Source: Curtobacterium sp. MCSS17_007 (GTDB lineage Bacteria > Actinomycetota > Actinomycetes > Actinomycetales > Microbacteriaceae). From it: a stretch of DNA of 64,000 nucleotides. The notes below the pieces were generated by a model that was not told the origin of the DNA, ran no database searches, and saw only the letters and a program-made list of their open reading frames with translations. The DNA is taken from NCBI RefSeq assembly GCF_003234175.2, contig NZ_CP126257.1, positions 930,001-994,000 of the forward strand, written 5' to 3'. Of the stretch, positions 53,213 to 61,938 are shown piece by piece (position 1 is the first letter of the stretch; the number at the start of each line of letters is the position of its first letter). The position numbers were made by a program, and so were the translations under genes.

Positions 53213-54273
53213 TGGTGGTCCTTCCCGGGGTCCTGGTCGTCCGTGCGGATCGCCCGTCCGAACAGGTTCCCACGCTTCCCGCGGGACTTCGTCGGTGCCG
53301 GCGTCGGCTGGGTCCGGACGGTCCGCAGCCCGTTGATCGAGGTGGCGTTCTCCCACCCCTCGGGCATGATCATCGCCATGGCCGGCAGGGTGACGCCGAG
53401 TTCGTCGACGGCGCGCTTGAGGCGCACGCGCATCTCGCGGCCGACGACGTCGAGCTCGGCGGCGCGCGTCTTCACGACCAGTCGGAACACCATGCCGGCA
53501 TCCGAGATCGACTGCAGACCCCAGATCTCCGGCTTCTCGACGATGCGCTGCCGCCAACGGGGCTCCTGCGACATGGTCACGGCTGCGCGGAGCAGGGCAT
53601 CCTGGACAGCGTCGATGTCCGTGTCGTAGGGCACCGTGATGTCGACGAGCACACGGGACCACCCCTGCGAGAGGTTGCCGACGCGCAGGATCTGCCCGTT
53701 CGGGACGAACCACAGGATGCCGTTCACGTCGCGGATCTGCATGACGCGCAGGCCGACGTTCTCGACGACACCCGTGGCCTGGCCGGTGTCGACGACGTCG
53801 CCGACGCCCGCCTGGTCCTCGAGGATCATGAAGACGCCGGAGAGCAGGTCCTTCACGATGCTCTGCGCGCCGACCGCGAGGCCCGCGGCGATGAGCGAGG
53901 CACCACCGACGATCCCGACGGCGGCGTTCGGCAGGACCTGCGGGATGATCACCGCCAGCGCGATGATCACGACCACGACCGTCGCGAGGTTCTCGAGGAC
54001 GCTGCCGAGCGTCCGTGTCCGTTGCACCACGCGGGCCGTCTGCACCGGGGAGGCGATGAGGGCCTGGGTGTCCTCGACGTTCTGTCGACGCTTCGCCCCG
54101 TTGACGACGCGGTCGACGACGCTCTTGATGGTGCGGCGGAGGAGCAGCCGGATGACGATCGCAGCGATGATCGTGACCACGATGACGATCGGTACGTGCC
54201 ACGTGTCGACGAACTGGGTGAAGGTGTTCGACATCCACTTCGGGACGTCATCGGTGTTCGCAGCCAAGTTCAT
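53209..54273 (-). CDS. MscS-family mechanosensitive channel
   Basis: A 354-residue channel with three N-terminal membrane segments (about 26-46, 93-113 and 118-150), the last carrying the Gly/Ala-rich pore helix (GIVGGASLIAAGLAVGAQSIVKDLLSG). The cytoplasmic beta domain includes GVGDVVDTGQATGVVENVGLRVMQIRD and FVPNGQILRVGNLSQGW. It releases solutes on hypo-osmotic shock. A basic tail (KSRGKRGNLFG) ends it. It is coupled to glbO by GTGA. Confidence 0.94.
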   Translation of the reverse strand: MNLAANTDDVPKWMSNTFTQFVDTWHVPIVIVVTIIAAIVIRLLLRRTIKSVVDRVVNGAKRRQNVEDTQALIASPVQTARVVQRTRTLGSVLENLATVVVVIIALAVIIPQVLPNAAVGIVGGASLIAAGLAVGAQSIVKDLLSGVFMILEDQAGVGDVVDTGQATGVVENVGLRVMQIRDVNGILWFVPNGQILRVGNLSQGWSRVLVDITVPYDTDIDAVQDALLRAAVTMSQEPRWRQRIVEKPEIWGLQSISDAGMVFRLVVKTRAAELDVVGREMRVRLKRAVDELGVTLPAMAMIMPEGWENATSINGLRTVRTQPTPAPTKSRGKRGNLFGRAIRTDDQDPGKDHQ

Positions 54274-54292
54274 GATCCGAACGATGGTAGAG

Positions 54293-54334
54293 GGCGGGGC
54301 CTCGGCGTCCCTTGAGGAACACCGAGGCCCCGCC
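54293..54334 (-). terminator. Terminator of pepN
   Basis: Stem of 13 bp (GGCGGGGCCTCGG at 54293-54305 with its complement at 54322-54334) and a 16-nt loop, downstream of pepN on the minus strand. Confidence 0.7.
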
Positions 54335-54357
54335 TCAGTCCGACCGCAGCGCGAGGG

Positions 54358-56937
54358 TCAGGCGTCGGCCGCCTGGACCCGCAGGGCGCGCTCGGTACCC
54401 GCGAGGTTCTCGGACACGATGCGACGCAGCGCCGGGGTCTCCGGGTGTGCGTCGAGCCAGGCGTTCGCCGCGTCGCGGAGCTCGACCGATGCGAGCGGTG
54501 CCGGGTAGAGCCCGCTGACGATCGTGTCGGCGATGTGGTAGGTCCGCTCGGCCCAGATGCGCGTCAGCACGTCGAAGTACTTCGACACGAGCCCCTCGAG
54601 CACGACCGGGCTGTTGGTGTGCTGGAACCCGACGGTCGTCTGGCGGACGATCGCGTTGGGCGCCTCGGCCGAGTCGACGAGCGACGAGAACGCCGCGAGC
54701 TTGCCCTCGGCCGTGGGGATCGTCGCACGCGCCCGGGCGGCGGCCTGCTCACCCGAGGCCGTCTTGTCGGCCGCGAGCTCGGCGTCGACCTCGGCGTCAC
54801 CGGCAGCACCGGCGAGCACGAGGCCCTCGAGCAGCTCCCAGCGCAGATCGGTGTCGATCTCCAGGCCCTGGAGCGTGACGGAACCGTCGCGCAGGCCCTG
54901 CAGGGTCGTCACGTGCTCCGGCGTCGAGGCGATCTGCGCGAAGAACTTCACGAACTGGAACTGGGCGTCGGAACCGGCCTCGGCCGAGGCCGCCAGCTGC
55001 CAGAGCGTGTCGCCGACGGTGCGGACGGTGGCGTCGACCTTCGCCGGCGCGACGTAGCTGCGCGCGGTCAGGAGCAGCTGCGAGAGCGTGGTGCGGATCG
55101 TCGTCGACTCGGTCTCGGTCGCGATGTTGCCGAGCACGAGGCGGACGTAGTCGCTCGCGGGCGACTCGGCGTCGCGCGTGGCGTCCCACATCGCACCCCA
55201 GACGATGGAGCGGGCCAGCGGGTTCGCGATCGAGGCGAGGTGCTCGATCGCGGTACGGCGGGACTGCTCGTCGAGACGGATCTTGGCGTACGCCAGGTCG
55301 TCGTCGTTGAGGAGCACGAGGTCGCCGCGGTGCACGCCGACGAGCTCGGGGACCTCGGTGCGGGCACCGTCGACGTCGATCTCGACGCGGTGCGTGCGCT
55401 CGAGCTTGCCGCCGGCTGAAGCGGTGTCGGCACCGAACGGCGCCGACTCGTCCGTGGCGAACCCGTAGACGCCGATCGCCAGGCGGTGCGGGCGGAGCGT
55501 CGGGTGGTCGGCCGGGGCCTCCTGCAGCACGGCGAAGGACGTGATCACGCCGGACTCGTCGACCTCGATCTCGGGGCGCAGCGTGTTCACCCCGGCGGTC
55601 TCGAGCCACAGCTTCGACCACTCGGTCAGGTCGCGGCCGCTGGTCGCCTCGAGCTCGACGAGCAGGTCACGGAGCTCGGTGTTCGAGTGGTGGTGCTTCT
55701 TGAAGTACGCCGAGACGCCCGCGAAGAACGCGTCGATGCCGACCCACGCCACGAGCTGCTTGAGGACGGAACCGCCCTTGGCGTACGTGATGCCGTCGAA
55801 GTTGACCTGGACGTCCTCGAGGTCGTTGATCGTCGCGACGATCGGGTGCGTCGAGGGGAGCTGGTCCTGGCGGTAGGCCCAGGACTTCTCCATCGCCTGG
55901 AACGTGGTCCACGCCTCGGTCCACTCGGTGGCCTCGGCCGTGGCGATGGTCGACGCCCACTCGGCGAACGACTCGTTCAGCCACAGGTCGTTCCACCACT
56001 TCATGGTGACGAGGTCGCCGAACCACATGTGCGCGAGCTCGTGCAGGATCGTGACGACCCGGCGCTCCTTGATGGCATCGGTGACCTTGGACCGGAACAC
56101 GTAGGTCTCGGTGAACGTCACGCAGCCGGCGTTCTCCATCGCGCCGGCGTTGAACTCCGGCACGAAGAGCTGGTCGTACTTCTCGAACGGGTACGGGACG
56201 TCGAACTTCTCCTCGTAGTAGGCGAAGCCCTTCTTCGTCGTCTCGAAGACGTACTCGGGGTCGAGGTACTCGGCGAGCGAGCGCCGCGCGAAGACACCGA
56301 GCGGGATGGTGCGACCGTCGCGGCTGGTGAGCTCGTCGCGGACGACCTCGTACGGGCCGGCGACGAGCGCCGTGATGTAGCTCGAGATCTTCGCGGTCGG
56401 GGTGAACGACCAGGTCGCGACCTCGCCGTCGACGTGCGGCTCGGGCGTCGGGGAGTTCGAGACGACCTGCCAGCGGGCCGGCGCCGTGACGGTGAAGGTG
56501 AACTCGGCCTTGAGGTCGGGCTGCTCGAACACCGCGAACATGCGGCGGGAGTCCGGGACCTCGAACTGGGAGTACAGGTAGACCTCGTCGTCGACGGGGT
56601 CGACGAAGCGGTGCAGGCCCTCGCCCGTGTTCGTGTACATCGCGTCGGCGACCACCACGAGCTCGTTCTGCTCCTGCAGGTCGTCGAGCTGGATCCGGAC
56701 GCCGTCGTTGATGGCCGCGACGTCGAGCGCGGTGCCGTTCAGCGTGATCGAGTGCACGGTCTTCGTGATCGCGTCGATGAAGGTCGAGGCACCGGCCGTC
56801 GCGGTGAACCGGACGCGCGTGGTGCTGCCGAAGGTCTCGGCCCCGCGGGTCAGGTCCAGCTCGACGTCGTACGTCTGCACGTCGACGATCGCGGCGCGTT
56901 CCTGGGCTTCGGTTCTGGTGAGGTTCTCTCCGGGCAC
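54358..56937 (-). CDS. pepN: Aminopeptidase N
   Basis: An 859-residue M1 metallopeptidase removing N-terminal residues from peptides. GAMENAG (substrate recognition) precedes the zinc site HELAHMWFGDLVTMKWWNDLWLNESFAEW. ERAP1-like C-terminal helices complete it. Length matches Streptomyces and mycobacterial PepN. The GTG start at 56937 has GGAG 5 nt upstream; the long frame continuing further is non-coding and overlaps the divergent gene. No signal peptide, so cytoplasmic. Confidence 0.96.
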   Translation of the reverse strand: MPGENLTRTEAQERAAIVDVQTYDVELDLTRGAETFGSTTRVRFTATAGASTFIDAITKTVHSITLNGTALDVAAINDGVRIQLDDLQEQNELVVVADAMYTNTGEGLHRFVDPVDDEVYLYSQFEVPDSRRMFAVFEQPDLKAEFTFTVTAPARWQVVSNSPTPEPHVDGEVATWSFTPTAKISSYITALVAGPYEVVRDELTSRDGRTIPLGVFARRSLAEYLDPEYVFETTKKGFAYYEEKFDVPYPFEKYDQLFVPEFNAGAMENAGCVTFTETYVFRSKVTDAIKERRVVTILHELAHMWFGDLVTMKWWNDLWLNESFAEWASTIATAEATEWTEAWTTFQAMEKSWAYRQDQLPSTHPIVATINDLEDVQVNFDGITYAKGGSVLKQLVAWVGIDAFFAGVSAYFKKHHHSNTELRDLLVELEATSGRDLTEWSKLWLETAGVNTLRPEIEVDESGVITSFAVLQEAPADHPTLRPHRLAIGVYGFATDESAPFGADTASAGGKLERTHRVEIDVDGARTEVPELVGVHRGDLVLLNDDDLAYAKIRLDEQSRRTAIEHLASIANPLARSIVWGAMWDATRDAESPASDYVRLVLGNIATETESTTIRTTLSQLLLTARSYVAPAKVDATVRTVGDTLWQLAASAEAGSDAQFQFVKFFAQIASTPEHVTTLQGLRDGSVTLQGLEIDTDLRWELLEGLVLAGAAGDAEVDAELAADKTASGEQAAARARATIPTAEGKLAAFSSLVDSAEAPNAIVRQTTVGFQHTNSPVVLEGLVSKYFDVLTRIWAERTYHIADTIVSGLYPAPLASVELRDAANAWLDAHPETPALRRIVSENLAGTERALRVQAADA

Positions 56938-57057
56938 GGACGCTCCAACTTCGCTTGCGGCGCGGACGATCGATGTCCGCGGTGAGGGGATCCCGGCAGG
57001 CGTCGTGCGCCGTCGGGACGATGGGATCAGCCTAGCGAGCGCGCGTACGCTCGCAGC

Positions 57058-57702
57058 GTGACCGAGACGACTGTGGACAACACCGAGACCGCCCGTACCG
57101 CTGTGGAGTTCTGGTTCGACCCGAACTGCCCGTGGGCCTGGATGACCAGCCGCTGGGTCGGCGAGGTCGAGCGGCAGCGCCCGATCGACGTGACGTGGCG
57201 CGTGATGAGCCTGTTCGTCCTGAACGAGGACCAGGACATCCCGGACGAGTACCGGGAACGCATCCACAAGGGGCAGGTCTACCCGCGCATCGTGACCGCC
57301 GCGCTGCTCCGCCACGGCCAGGAGATCGTCAAGCCGCTGTACGACGCACTCGGCGAGCACGTCCACCACCGCCAGGAGTCCGACCCGGACCAGGTCGTCC
57401 CGGCCGTGCTCCGCGAGCTCGACCTCGACGAGGACCTGCTCGAGTACGCCTGGACCGACGAGGTCGACCAGGCCGTCCGCGCCAGCCACCAGGACGGCAT
57501 CGACCGGGTCGGCCAGGACGTCGGCACCCCGGTCATCGCCGTCGAGGGCACCGCCTTCTTCGGCCCCGTCATCTCGCCGGCCCCGAAGGGACAGGAGGCG
57601 CTCGACCTGTGGGACGGCGTCGTCGCGGTCGCGAAGGTCCCCGGCTTCTTCGAGCTCAAGCGCTCACGGACGGTCGGCCCGATCTTCGACACCGTCGAGT
57701 AG
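57058..57702 (+). CDS. DsbA-family mycothiol-dependent nitroreductase-like protein (Rv2466c family)
   Basis: A 214-residue DsbA-fold protein. EFWFDPNCPWAWMTSRWVGEVE carries CPWA at residues 24-27: the nucleophilic Cys is present, while the second Cys of CPWC-type relatives is Ala. RVMSLFVLNEDQDIPDEYRE and GTPVIAVEGTAFFGPVISPAPKG are family signatures. It likely works with mycothiol in redox or nitroaromatic reduction. TACGCT ends 6 nt before GTG 57058, so the mRNA is probably leaderless. It is divergent from pepN. Confidence 0.93.
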   Translation: MTETTVDNTETARTAVEFWFDPNCPWAWMTSRWVGEVERQRPIDVTWRVMSLFVLNEDQDIPDEYRERIHKGQVYPRIVTAALLRHGQEIVKPLYDALGEHVHHRQESDPDQVVPAVLRELDLDEDLLEYAWTDEVDQAVRASHQDGIDRVGQDVGTPVIAVEGTAFFGPVISPAPKGQEALDLWDGVVAVAKVPGFFELKRSRTVGPIFDTVE

Positions 57703-57731
57703 CCCGGCCAGCGTCCACGACGCGACCGGTG

Positions 57732-57777
57732 GACGGACGGGAGGCGCGGTGCGGCTCCGCCCGCGCCCGCCGTCCGG
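57732..57777. repeat. Degenerate GACGGGAGGC hairpin
   Basis: GGACGGACGGGAGGCGCGG pairs imperfectly with CCGCGCCCGCCGTCCGG on the other side. It sits between convergent genes, where a terminator is expected. Confidence 0.55.
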
Positions 57778-57788
57778 CCGGCGCCCCG

Positions 57789-58316
57789 TCAGGCCAGCGG
57801 CAGCCGCATCAGGGTCAGGTCCAACCACCGGTCGAACTTCCGCCCGACCTCGGGCAGGACGCCGACGACGGTGAACCCGAGCCGCTCGTGCAGCGCGATC
57901 GAGCCGGTGTTCGTCGAGCAGATGCCCGCCATCAGGACGTGCATCCCGGCCGCCCGGGCGTGCGCGACGAGGGCCTCCATCAGCACGGTCGCGATGCCCC
58001 GACCGCGGAACGCCGGCACGACGTAGACGCTGTGCTCGACCGTGTGCCGGTACCCCTGGTGCGGCCGGAACGCGCTGTAGGTGACGTAGCCCGCGACCGC
58101 CCCGTCGACCTCGGCGACCAGCACGGGCAGTCCGGCGGCACGACGCTCGGCGAGCCACCCGTCGAAGTACTCCCGCGGGTGCGGCTCCTCCTGCCAGATG
58201 GCGGTCGAGTGCAGCACGGCGTCGACGTGCAGGGCGTGGACGACGTCGAGGTCGCGCGGCTCGCAGTCCCGGACCGTGACCGGGGCCGTCCACTCCGTCG
58301 CATATGCTGTCGCCAT
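57789..58316 (-). CDS. GNAT acetyltransferase (phosphinothricin acetyltransferase-like)
   Basis: A 175-residue N-acetyltransferase. VRDCEPRDLDVVHALHVDAVLHSTAIWQEEPHPREYFDGWL, VAGYVTYSAFRPHQGYRHTVEHSVYVVPAFRGRGIATVLMEALV (acetyl-CoA loop RGRGIA) and NTGSIALHERLGFTVVGVLPEVGRKFDRWLDLTLM match the PAT/MddA type, which acetylates phosphinothricin- or methionine-sulfone-like amines. Its ATG (58316-58314) overlaps the start of the divergent regulator in the tetranucleotide CATG. TACGAT lies 7 nt ahead, inside that regulator gene. Confidence 0.92.
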   Translation of the reverse strand: MATAYATEWTAPVTVRDCEPRDLDVVHALHVDAVLHSTAIWQEEPHPREYFDGWLAERRAAGLPVLVAEVDGAVAGYVTYSAFRPHQGYRHTVEHSVYVVPAFRGRGIATVLMEALVAHARAAGMHVLMAGICSTNTGSIALHERLGFTVVGVLPEVGRKFDRWLDLTLMRLPLA

Positions 58317-58329
58317 GTCTCAGATCGTA
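58303..58329. promoter_or_regulatory. Face-to-face promoters with overlapping start codons
   Basis: On the plus strand TATGCT (58303-58308) is followed after 6 nt by ATG 58315. On the minus strand TACGAT (complement of 58324-58329) is followed after 7 nt by ATG 58316. The two ATGs share the palindrome CATG, so each -10 lies in the other gene's coding sequence and both mRNAs would be leaderless. Confidence 0.7.
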
Positions 58330-58968
58330 GACGACGTCGAGCCGGCGGCGGAACCCGGTGACGAACACCCGGACGACGCCGACCAGCGCCGCTTGGGGGA
58401 GCGGCTGCAGCGTCTGCGGACCGAACGGAAGTGGAGCCTGACCGAGCTCGCCGAGGAGTCCGGTGTCTCCCGCGCGATGATCAACCGCGTCGAGCGCGGG
58501 GTCTCGAGCCCGACGGCGACGATCCTCGGCAGGCTGTCCGGTGCGTTCGGGCTCACGATCTCGCAGCTCCTCGACGAGGCACTCGACCACGAGGTGCCCA
58601 GGGCGACCGACCCGGACGAGGCACGTGGCGTCCAGCGCGGCGCGACCGCCGACTCGTGGACCGACCCCGAGACCGGGTACCGCCGCCGTCCGGTCTCGAG
58701 TGCAGACTTCCCCGCGGACGTCACCGAGGTGCGCCTCCCGGCCGGTGAACAGGTGGCCTACCCGGCGTCCGCCTACGCGTTCCTGCGGCACTGCATCTGG
58801 GTGGTCGACGGTGTGCTCGAGGTCGTCGTCGGCGACGATCAGACGCGGCTCGGTGCCGGCGACCGCATCGAGCTCGGCGAGCCCGCCGACGTCGTCTACC
58901 GGAACCCCGGCGCGGAGCCCGTGCGGTACGTCGTGGTGGTGGTCCGGGCCGCGCGGGGCCGGGAATAG
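58315..58968 (+). CDS. XRE-family regulator with C-terminal cupin
   Basis: A 217-residue regulator. The helix-turn-helix is RLGERLQRLRTERKWSLTELAEESGVSRAMINRVERGVSSPTATILGRLSGAF (about 27-79). The cupin follows, with LPAGEQVAYPASAYAFLRHCIWVVDGVLEVVVGDDQTRLGAGDRIEL. Such proteins sense small metabolites and often repress the adjacent gene. Its partner is the divergent GNAT gene, whose start codon it overlaps. The arrangement suggests direct autoregulation and control of the acetyltransferase. Confidence 0.93.
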   Translation: MSQIVDDVEPAAEPGDEHPDDADQRRLGERLQRLRTERKWSLTELAEESGVSRAMINRVERGVSSPTATILGRLSGAFGLTISQLLDEALDHEVPRATDPDEARGVQRGATADSWTDPETGYRRRPVSSADFPADVTEVRLPAGEQVAYPASAYAFLRHCIWVVDGVLEVVVGDDQTRLGAGDRIELGEPADVVYRNPGAEPVRYVVVVVRAARGRE

Positions 58969-58978
58969 GATCGGAGCC

Positions 58979-59467
58979 ATGCGCATCCACCTCGGAACGG
59001 ACCACGCCGGCCTCGAGTTCAACAAGACCCTCGCCCAGCACCTGACCGACGCGGGGCACGAGGTCGTCGACCACGGTCCGACCGAGTACGACGCGCTGGA
59101 CGACTACCCCTCGTTCTGCATCAACGCCGCGCACGCCGTGGTGCAGGACCAGCGCGCGGGCGTCGAGGCGCTCGGTGTCGTCTTCGGCGGCTCGGGCAAC
59201 GGCGAGCAGATCGCCGCGAACAAGGTCGAGGGCATCCGCGCCGCGCTCGTCTGGAACGAGTCCACCGCAGTGCTCGCCCGGCAGCACAACGACGCGAACG
59301 TGATCTCGATCGGCGCGCGCCAGCACACCGAGGACGAGGCCATCCGGTTCGTCGACCTCTTCATCGCCGAGCCCTTCTCCGGCGAGGAGCGTCACGCCCG
59401 CCGGATCGCGCAGCTCGCCGAGTACGAGACGACGGGGCACATCGCCGGTAAGCAGATCGACGAGTAG
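58979..59467 (+). CDS. rpiB: Ribose-5-phosphate isomerase B
   Basis: A 162-residue RpiB/LacAB protein interconverting ribose-5-P and ribulose-5-P. MRIHLGTDHAGLEFNKTLAQHL, VVFGGSGNGEQIAANKVEGIRAALVW and ARQHNDANVISIGARQHTEDEA carry the active-site residues. Length is standard. TAGGAT, sharing TAG with the stop of the XRE gene, ends 7 nt before ATG 58979. Confidence 0.96.
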   Translation: MRIHLGTDHAGLEFNKTLAQHLTDAGHEVVDHGPTEYDALDDYPSFCINAAHAVVQDQRAGVEALGVVFGGSGNGEQIAANKVEGIRAALVWNESTAVLARQHNDANVISIGARQHTEDEAIRFVDLFIAEPFSGEERHARRIAQLAEYETTGHIAGKQIDE

Positions 59468-59485
59468 TCCGGGTAGACAGGACCG

Positions 59486-60415
59486 ATGCCAGAGGGTCAC
59501 TCCGTCCACCGCATCGCGAACCAGTTCTCGCGGCACTTCGTCGGGAAGCGCTGCGAGGTCTCCAGCCCGCAGGGGCGGTTCGCGGCCGGTGCCGCCCAGC
59601 TCGACGGCAAGCGCATGATCGCTGCCCGGGCCGTGGCGAAGCAGATGTTCCTCGAGTTCGAGGACGACCTGTTCCTCCGCGTGCACCTCGGGCTCTACGG
59701 CGCGTGGGACTTCGCCGGCGTGATCTCGTCGGCCGAGGCACTGTCCGAGGACGGTGACGGCGAGGAGTCGCTGTCGTCGATCGGCGCTCCGCGGCTCGCC
59801 CGCTACCGGATGGCCGAGCAGGAGAAGGCCGAGGACCCGATCGAGGCGTTCCCGCCGGACCCCGTCGGCCAGGTGCGCGTCCGCATCCTGACCGAGGACA
59901 CGGTCGCCGACCTCCGCGGCCCGACCGCCTGCGTGGTCGAGGACCCGGCCGGCGTGCAGCGCGCCCTCGACAAGCTCGGACCGGACCCGATCAACGACGA
60001 CGGGCCGGAGGCGGAGAAGACCTTCGTCGACAACGTCCGGAAGCGCAACGTCGCGATCGGGCAGCTGCTCATGGACCAGTCGGTGGTCGCGGGCATCGGC
60101 AACATCTACCGCGCCGAGCTGCTCTTCCGGCAGCGCATCGATCCGTACAAGCCCGGCAAGAAGATCACCGTGAAGCAGGCGAAGGCGCTCTGGCAGGACT
60201 GGTCGAAGCTGCTGCACGCGGGGGTCCGGGACGGCCTCATGCTGACGATGGACGACCTGTCCGAGGCCGACCACGCCAAGGCCGTCCGCTCGCGGAAGGA
60301 CCGGCACTGGGTGTACCACCGCCAGGGCGAACCCTGCCGGGTGTGCGGGACCGAGATCCGGATGGCGGACATGGCCGGACGCAAGCTCTACTGGTGCCCG
60401 CGCGATCAGAAGTAG
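59486..60415 (+). CDS. Fpg/Nei family DNA glycosylase
   Basis: A 309-residue base-excision enzyme. MPEGHSVHRIA has the catalytic Pro2 and Glu3 after Met removal and the PEGH form typical of actinobacterial Nei. QSVVAGIGNIYRAELLFRQRIDPYKPG forms the helix-two-turn-helix. The C-terminal finger reads PCRVCGTEIRMADMAGRKLYWCPRDQK: three cysteines are clear, but the usual fourth (CPxC) is Asp. It would remove oxidised pyrimidines or purines and cut the strand. It lies 18 bp after rpiB on the same strand. Confidence 0.94.
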   Translation: MPEGHSVHRIANQFSRHFVGKRCEVSSPQGRFAAGAAQLDGKRMIAARAVAKQMFLEFEDDLFLRVHLGLYGAWDFAGVISSAEALSEDGDGEESLSSIGAPRLARYRMAEQEKAEDPIEAFPPDPVGQVRVRILTEDTVADLRGPTACVVEDPAGVQRALDKLGPDPINDDGPEAEKTFVDNVRKRNVAIGQLLMDQSVVAGIGNIYRAELLFRQRIDPYKPGKKITVKQAKALWQDWSKLLHAGVRDGLMLTMDDLSEADHAKAVRSRKDRHWVYHRQGEPCRVCGTEIRMADMAGRKLYWCPRDQK

Positions 60416-60459
60416 ACCGGGGACCAGAAGGAGCTGCTGGACGGAACGAGCCGCGGCCG

Positions 60460-61938
60460 CTACAGGTCGCGGTGCGTGAACCGCCCCGCGATCGCGGTCC
60501 CCAGCACCTCGGCGTGGCGCAGCGCCGCCGAGTCGGCGACCGCCAGCGGGTCCGCGGCCAGCAACACCAGGTCGGCCACGTCACCGACGGACACTCCGAC
60601 CCGGCTGCCCTCGGTCGAGCCGCGCCACGCGGTCAGCGCGGACAGGCGTTCCTCCGGGTGCCACGGCGTACGGCCGTCGCGGTCCCGCCCGACCGCGGCC
60701 GCCATCGACACCCACGGGTCGAGCGGCGCCACGGGAGCGTCCGACCCGAGCCGGAGCTCGGCCCCCGTCCGGTGCAGCGACGCGAACGGGAAGGCCCGGT
60801 CGGTCACGTCCGCCCAGTACCGGTCGGCGATGTCCCGGTCGTCCATCGCGTGCTCCGGCTGGACCGACGCCACGATCCCGAGCCGGGCGAACCGGTCGAC
60901 GTCGGTGTCGGCGAGCAGCTGGGCGTGCTCGATGCTGCCCCGCGCGCCCACGGCCTCGAACACGTCGAGCGCCAGGGTGTTCGCCCGGTCGCCGATCGCG
61001 TGCACGGCCGGCACGAGCCCGGCGTCGACGGCGCGCCGGACCATCGCCACGAGGTCCTCGAACGGGTACGCGAGCGCGCCCTCGCCCGACGTCATCGCGG
61101 CCGTCCTCGTGCCGAGCGAGCCGTCGGTGATCACCTTGAACGGACCCATCCGGGCCAGTCCGCGGGTGCCGTCCACGACGTCACCGGTGCGCAGGCCGCG
61201 AGCGATCGCCGCATCGAGCTCGCCCGGGTACACCCCCGAGTCGACCCGCAGGCCGTCCGTCCCCGCGTGCACCCGCCGGGTCCAGCGGTCGAGCCCGAAG
61301 ACCATCTCGAGGTCGACCACGCGCGTCACGCCGCGGGCGGCCGCCGCGTCGACCGCCTCGGCCACCCAGCCGTCGAGCACGTCGTCCGGCACCCGGGACA
61401 GCACCGCGGTCACGTCGAAGGCGTCCTGCTCGCGCAGCACCCCGTCGTCGCCGGCCGCGAGCGGCCGTCCGAGGAGCGCCGAGCAGTGGGCGAGCGCGAG
61501 CGCGTTGCACCAGACGGCGTGCAGGTCCGCGGCCACGACGACGACCGGGAGGCCCGGTGCGGCCCGGTCGAGCAACTCGCGTCGTGCGGGGCGGGGCCAG
61601 TTCCCGTCACGGTAGCCGTGACCGACGAGCACCAGGTCGGTCACACCGGCGCGCGCGACCGTGGCGAGCGCGTCGGCGGTCGCCTCCGCCGAGGTGCAGG
61701 TGGACACGTCGACGCGCCGGCGGACGAGCGCCCACTGGTCGAAGTGCACGTGGTGGTCGACGAGGCCCGGGCCGAGCCACGCGCCGTCGGTCTCGACGAC
61801 GTCGGCGTCGACGCTCGACGGGGGGTCGAGCGTGCCCGCGGGGGCGACCGCCTCGACGCGGCCGTCGACGATGCGGACGTCGCACGGGGCGCCGGAGGTG
61901 CCCACCCGGCGGACGGTGCGGAGCAGGACGTCCGTCAC
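60460..61938 (-). CDS. YtcJ-like metal-dependent amidohydrolase
   Basis: A 492-residue amidohydrolase-superfamily barrel. GAWLGPGLVDHHVHFDQW has the HxH metal ligands; KVITDGSLGTRTAAM, PAVHAIGDRANTLALDVFE and LGSDAPVAPLDPW follow, and the protein ends with the typical GDVADLVLLAADPL. The substrate is unknown; relatives hydrolyse N-acyl or formamide-like bonds. The GTG start overlaps the stop of the PaiB-like gene (GTGA), so the two are coupled. Confidence 0.92.
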   Translation of the reverse strand: MTDVLLRTVRRVGTSGAPCDVRIVDGRVEAVAPAGTLDPPSSVDADVVETDGAWLGPGLVDHHVHFDQWALVRRRVDVSTCTSAEATADALATVARAGVTDLVLVGHGYRDGNWPRPARRELLDRAAPGLPVVVVAADLHAVWCNALALAHCSALLGRPLAAGDDGVLREQDAFDVTAVLSRVPDDVLDGWVAEAVDAAAARGVTRVVDLEMVFGLDRWTRRVHAGTDGLRVDSGVYPGELDAAIARGLRTGDVVDGTRGLARMGPFKVITDGSLGTRTAAMTSGEGALAYPFEDLVAMVRRAVDAGLVPAVHAIGDRANTLALDVFEAVGARGSIEHAQLLADTDVDRFARLGIVASVQPEHAMDDRDIADRYWADVTDRAFPFASLHRTGAELRLGSDAPVAPLDPWVSMAAAVGRDRDGRTPWHPEERLSALTAWRGSTEGSRVGVSVGDVADLVLLAADPLAVADSAALRHAEVLGTAIAGRFTHRDL

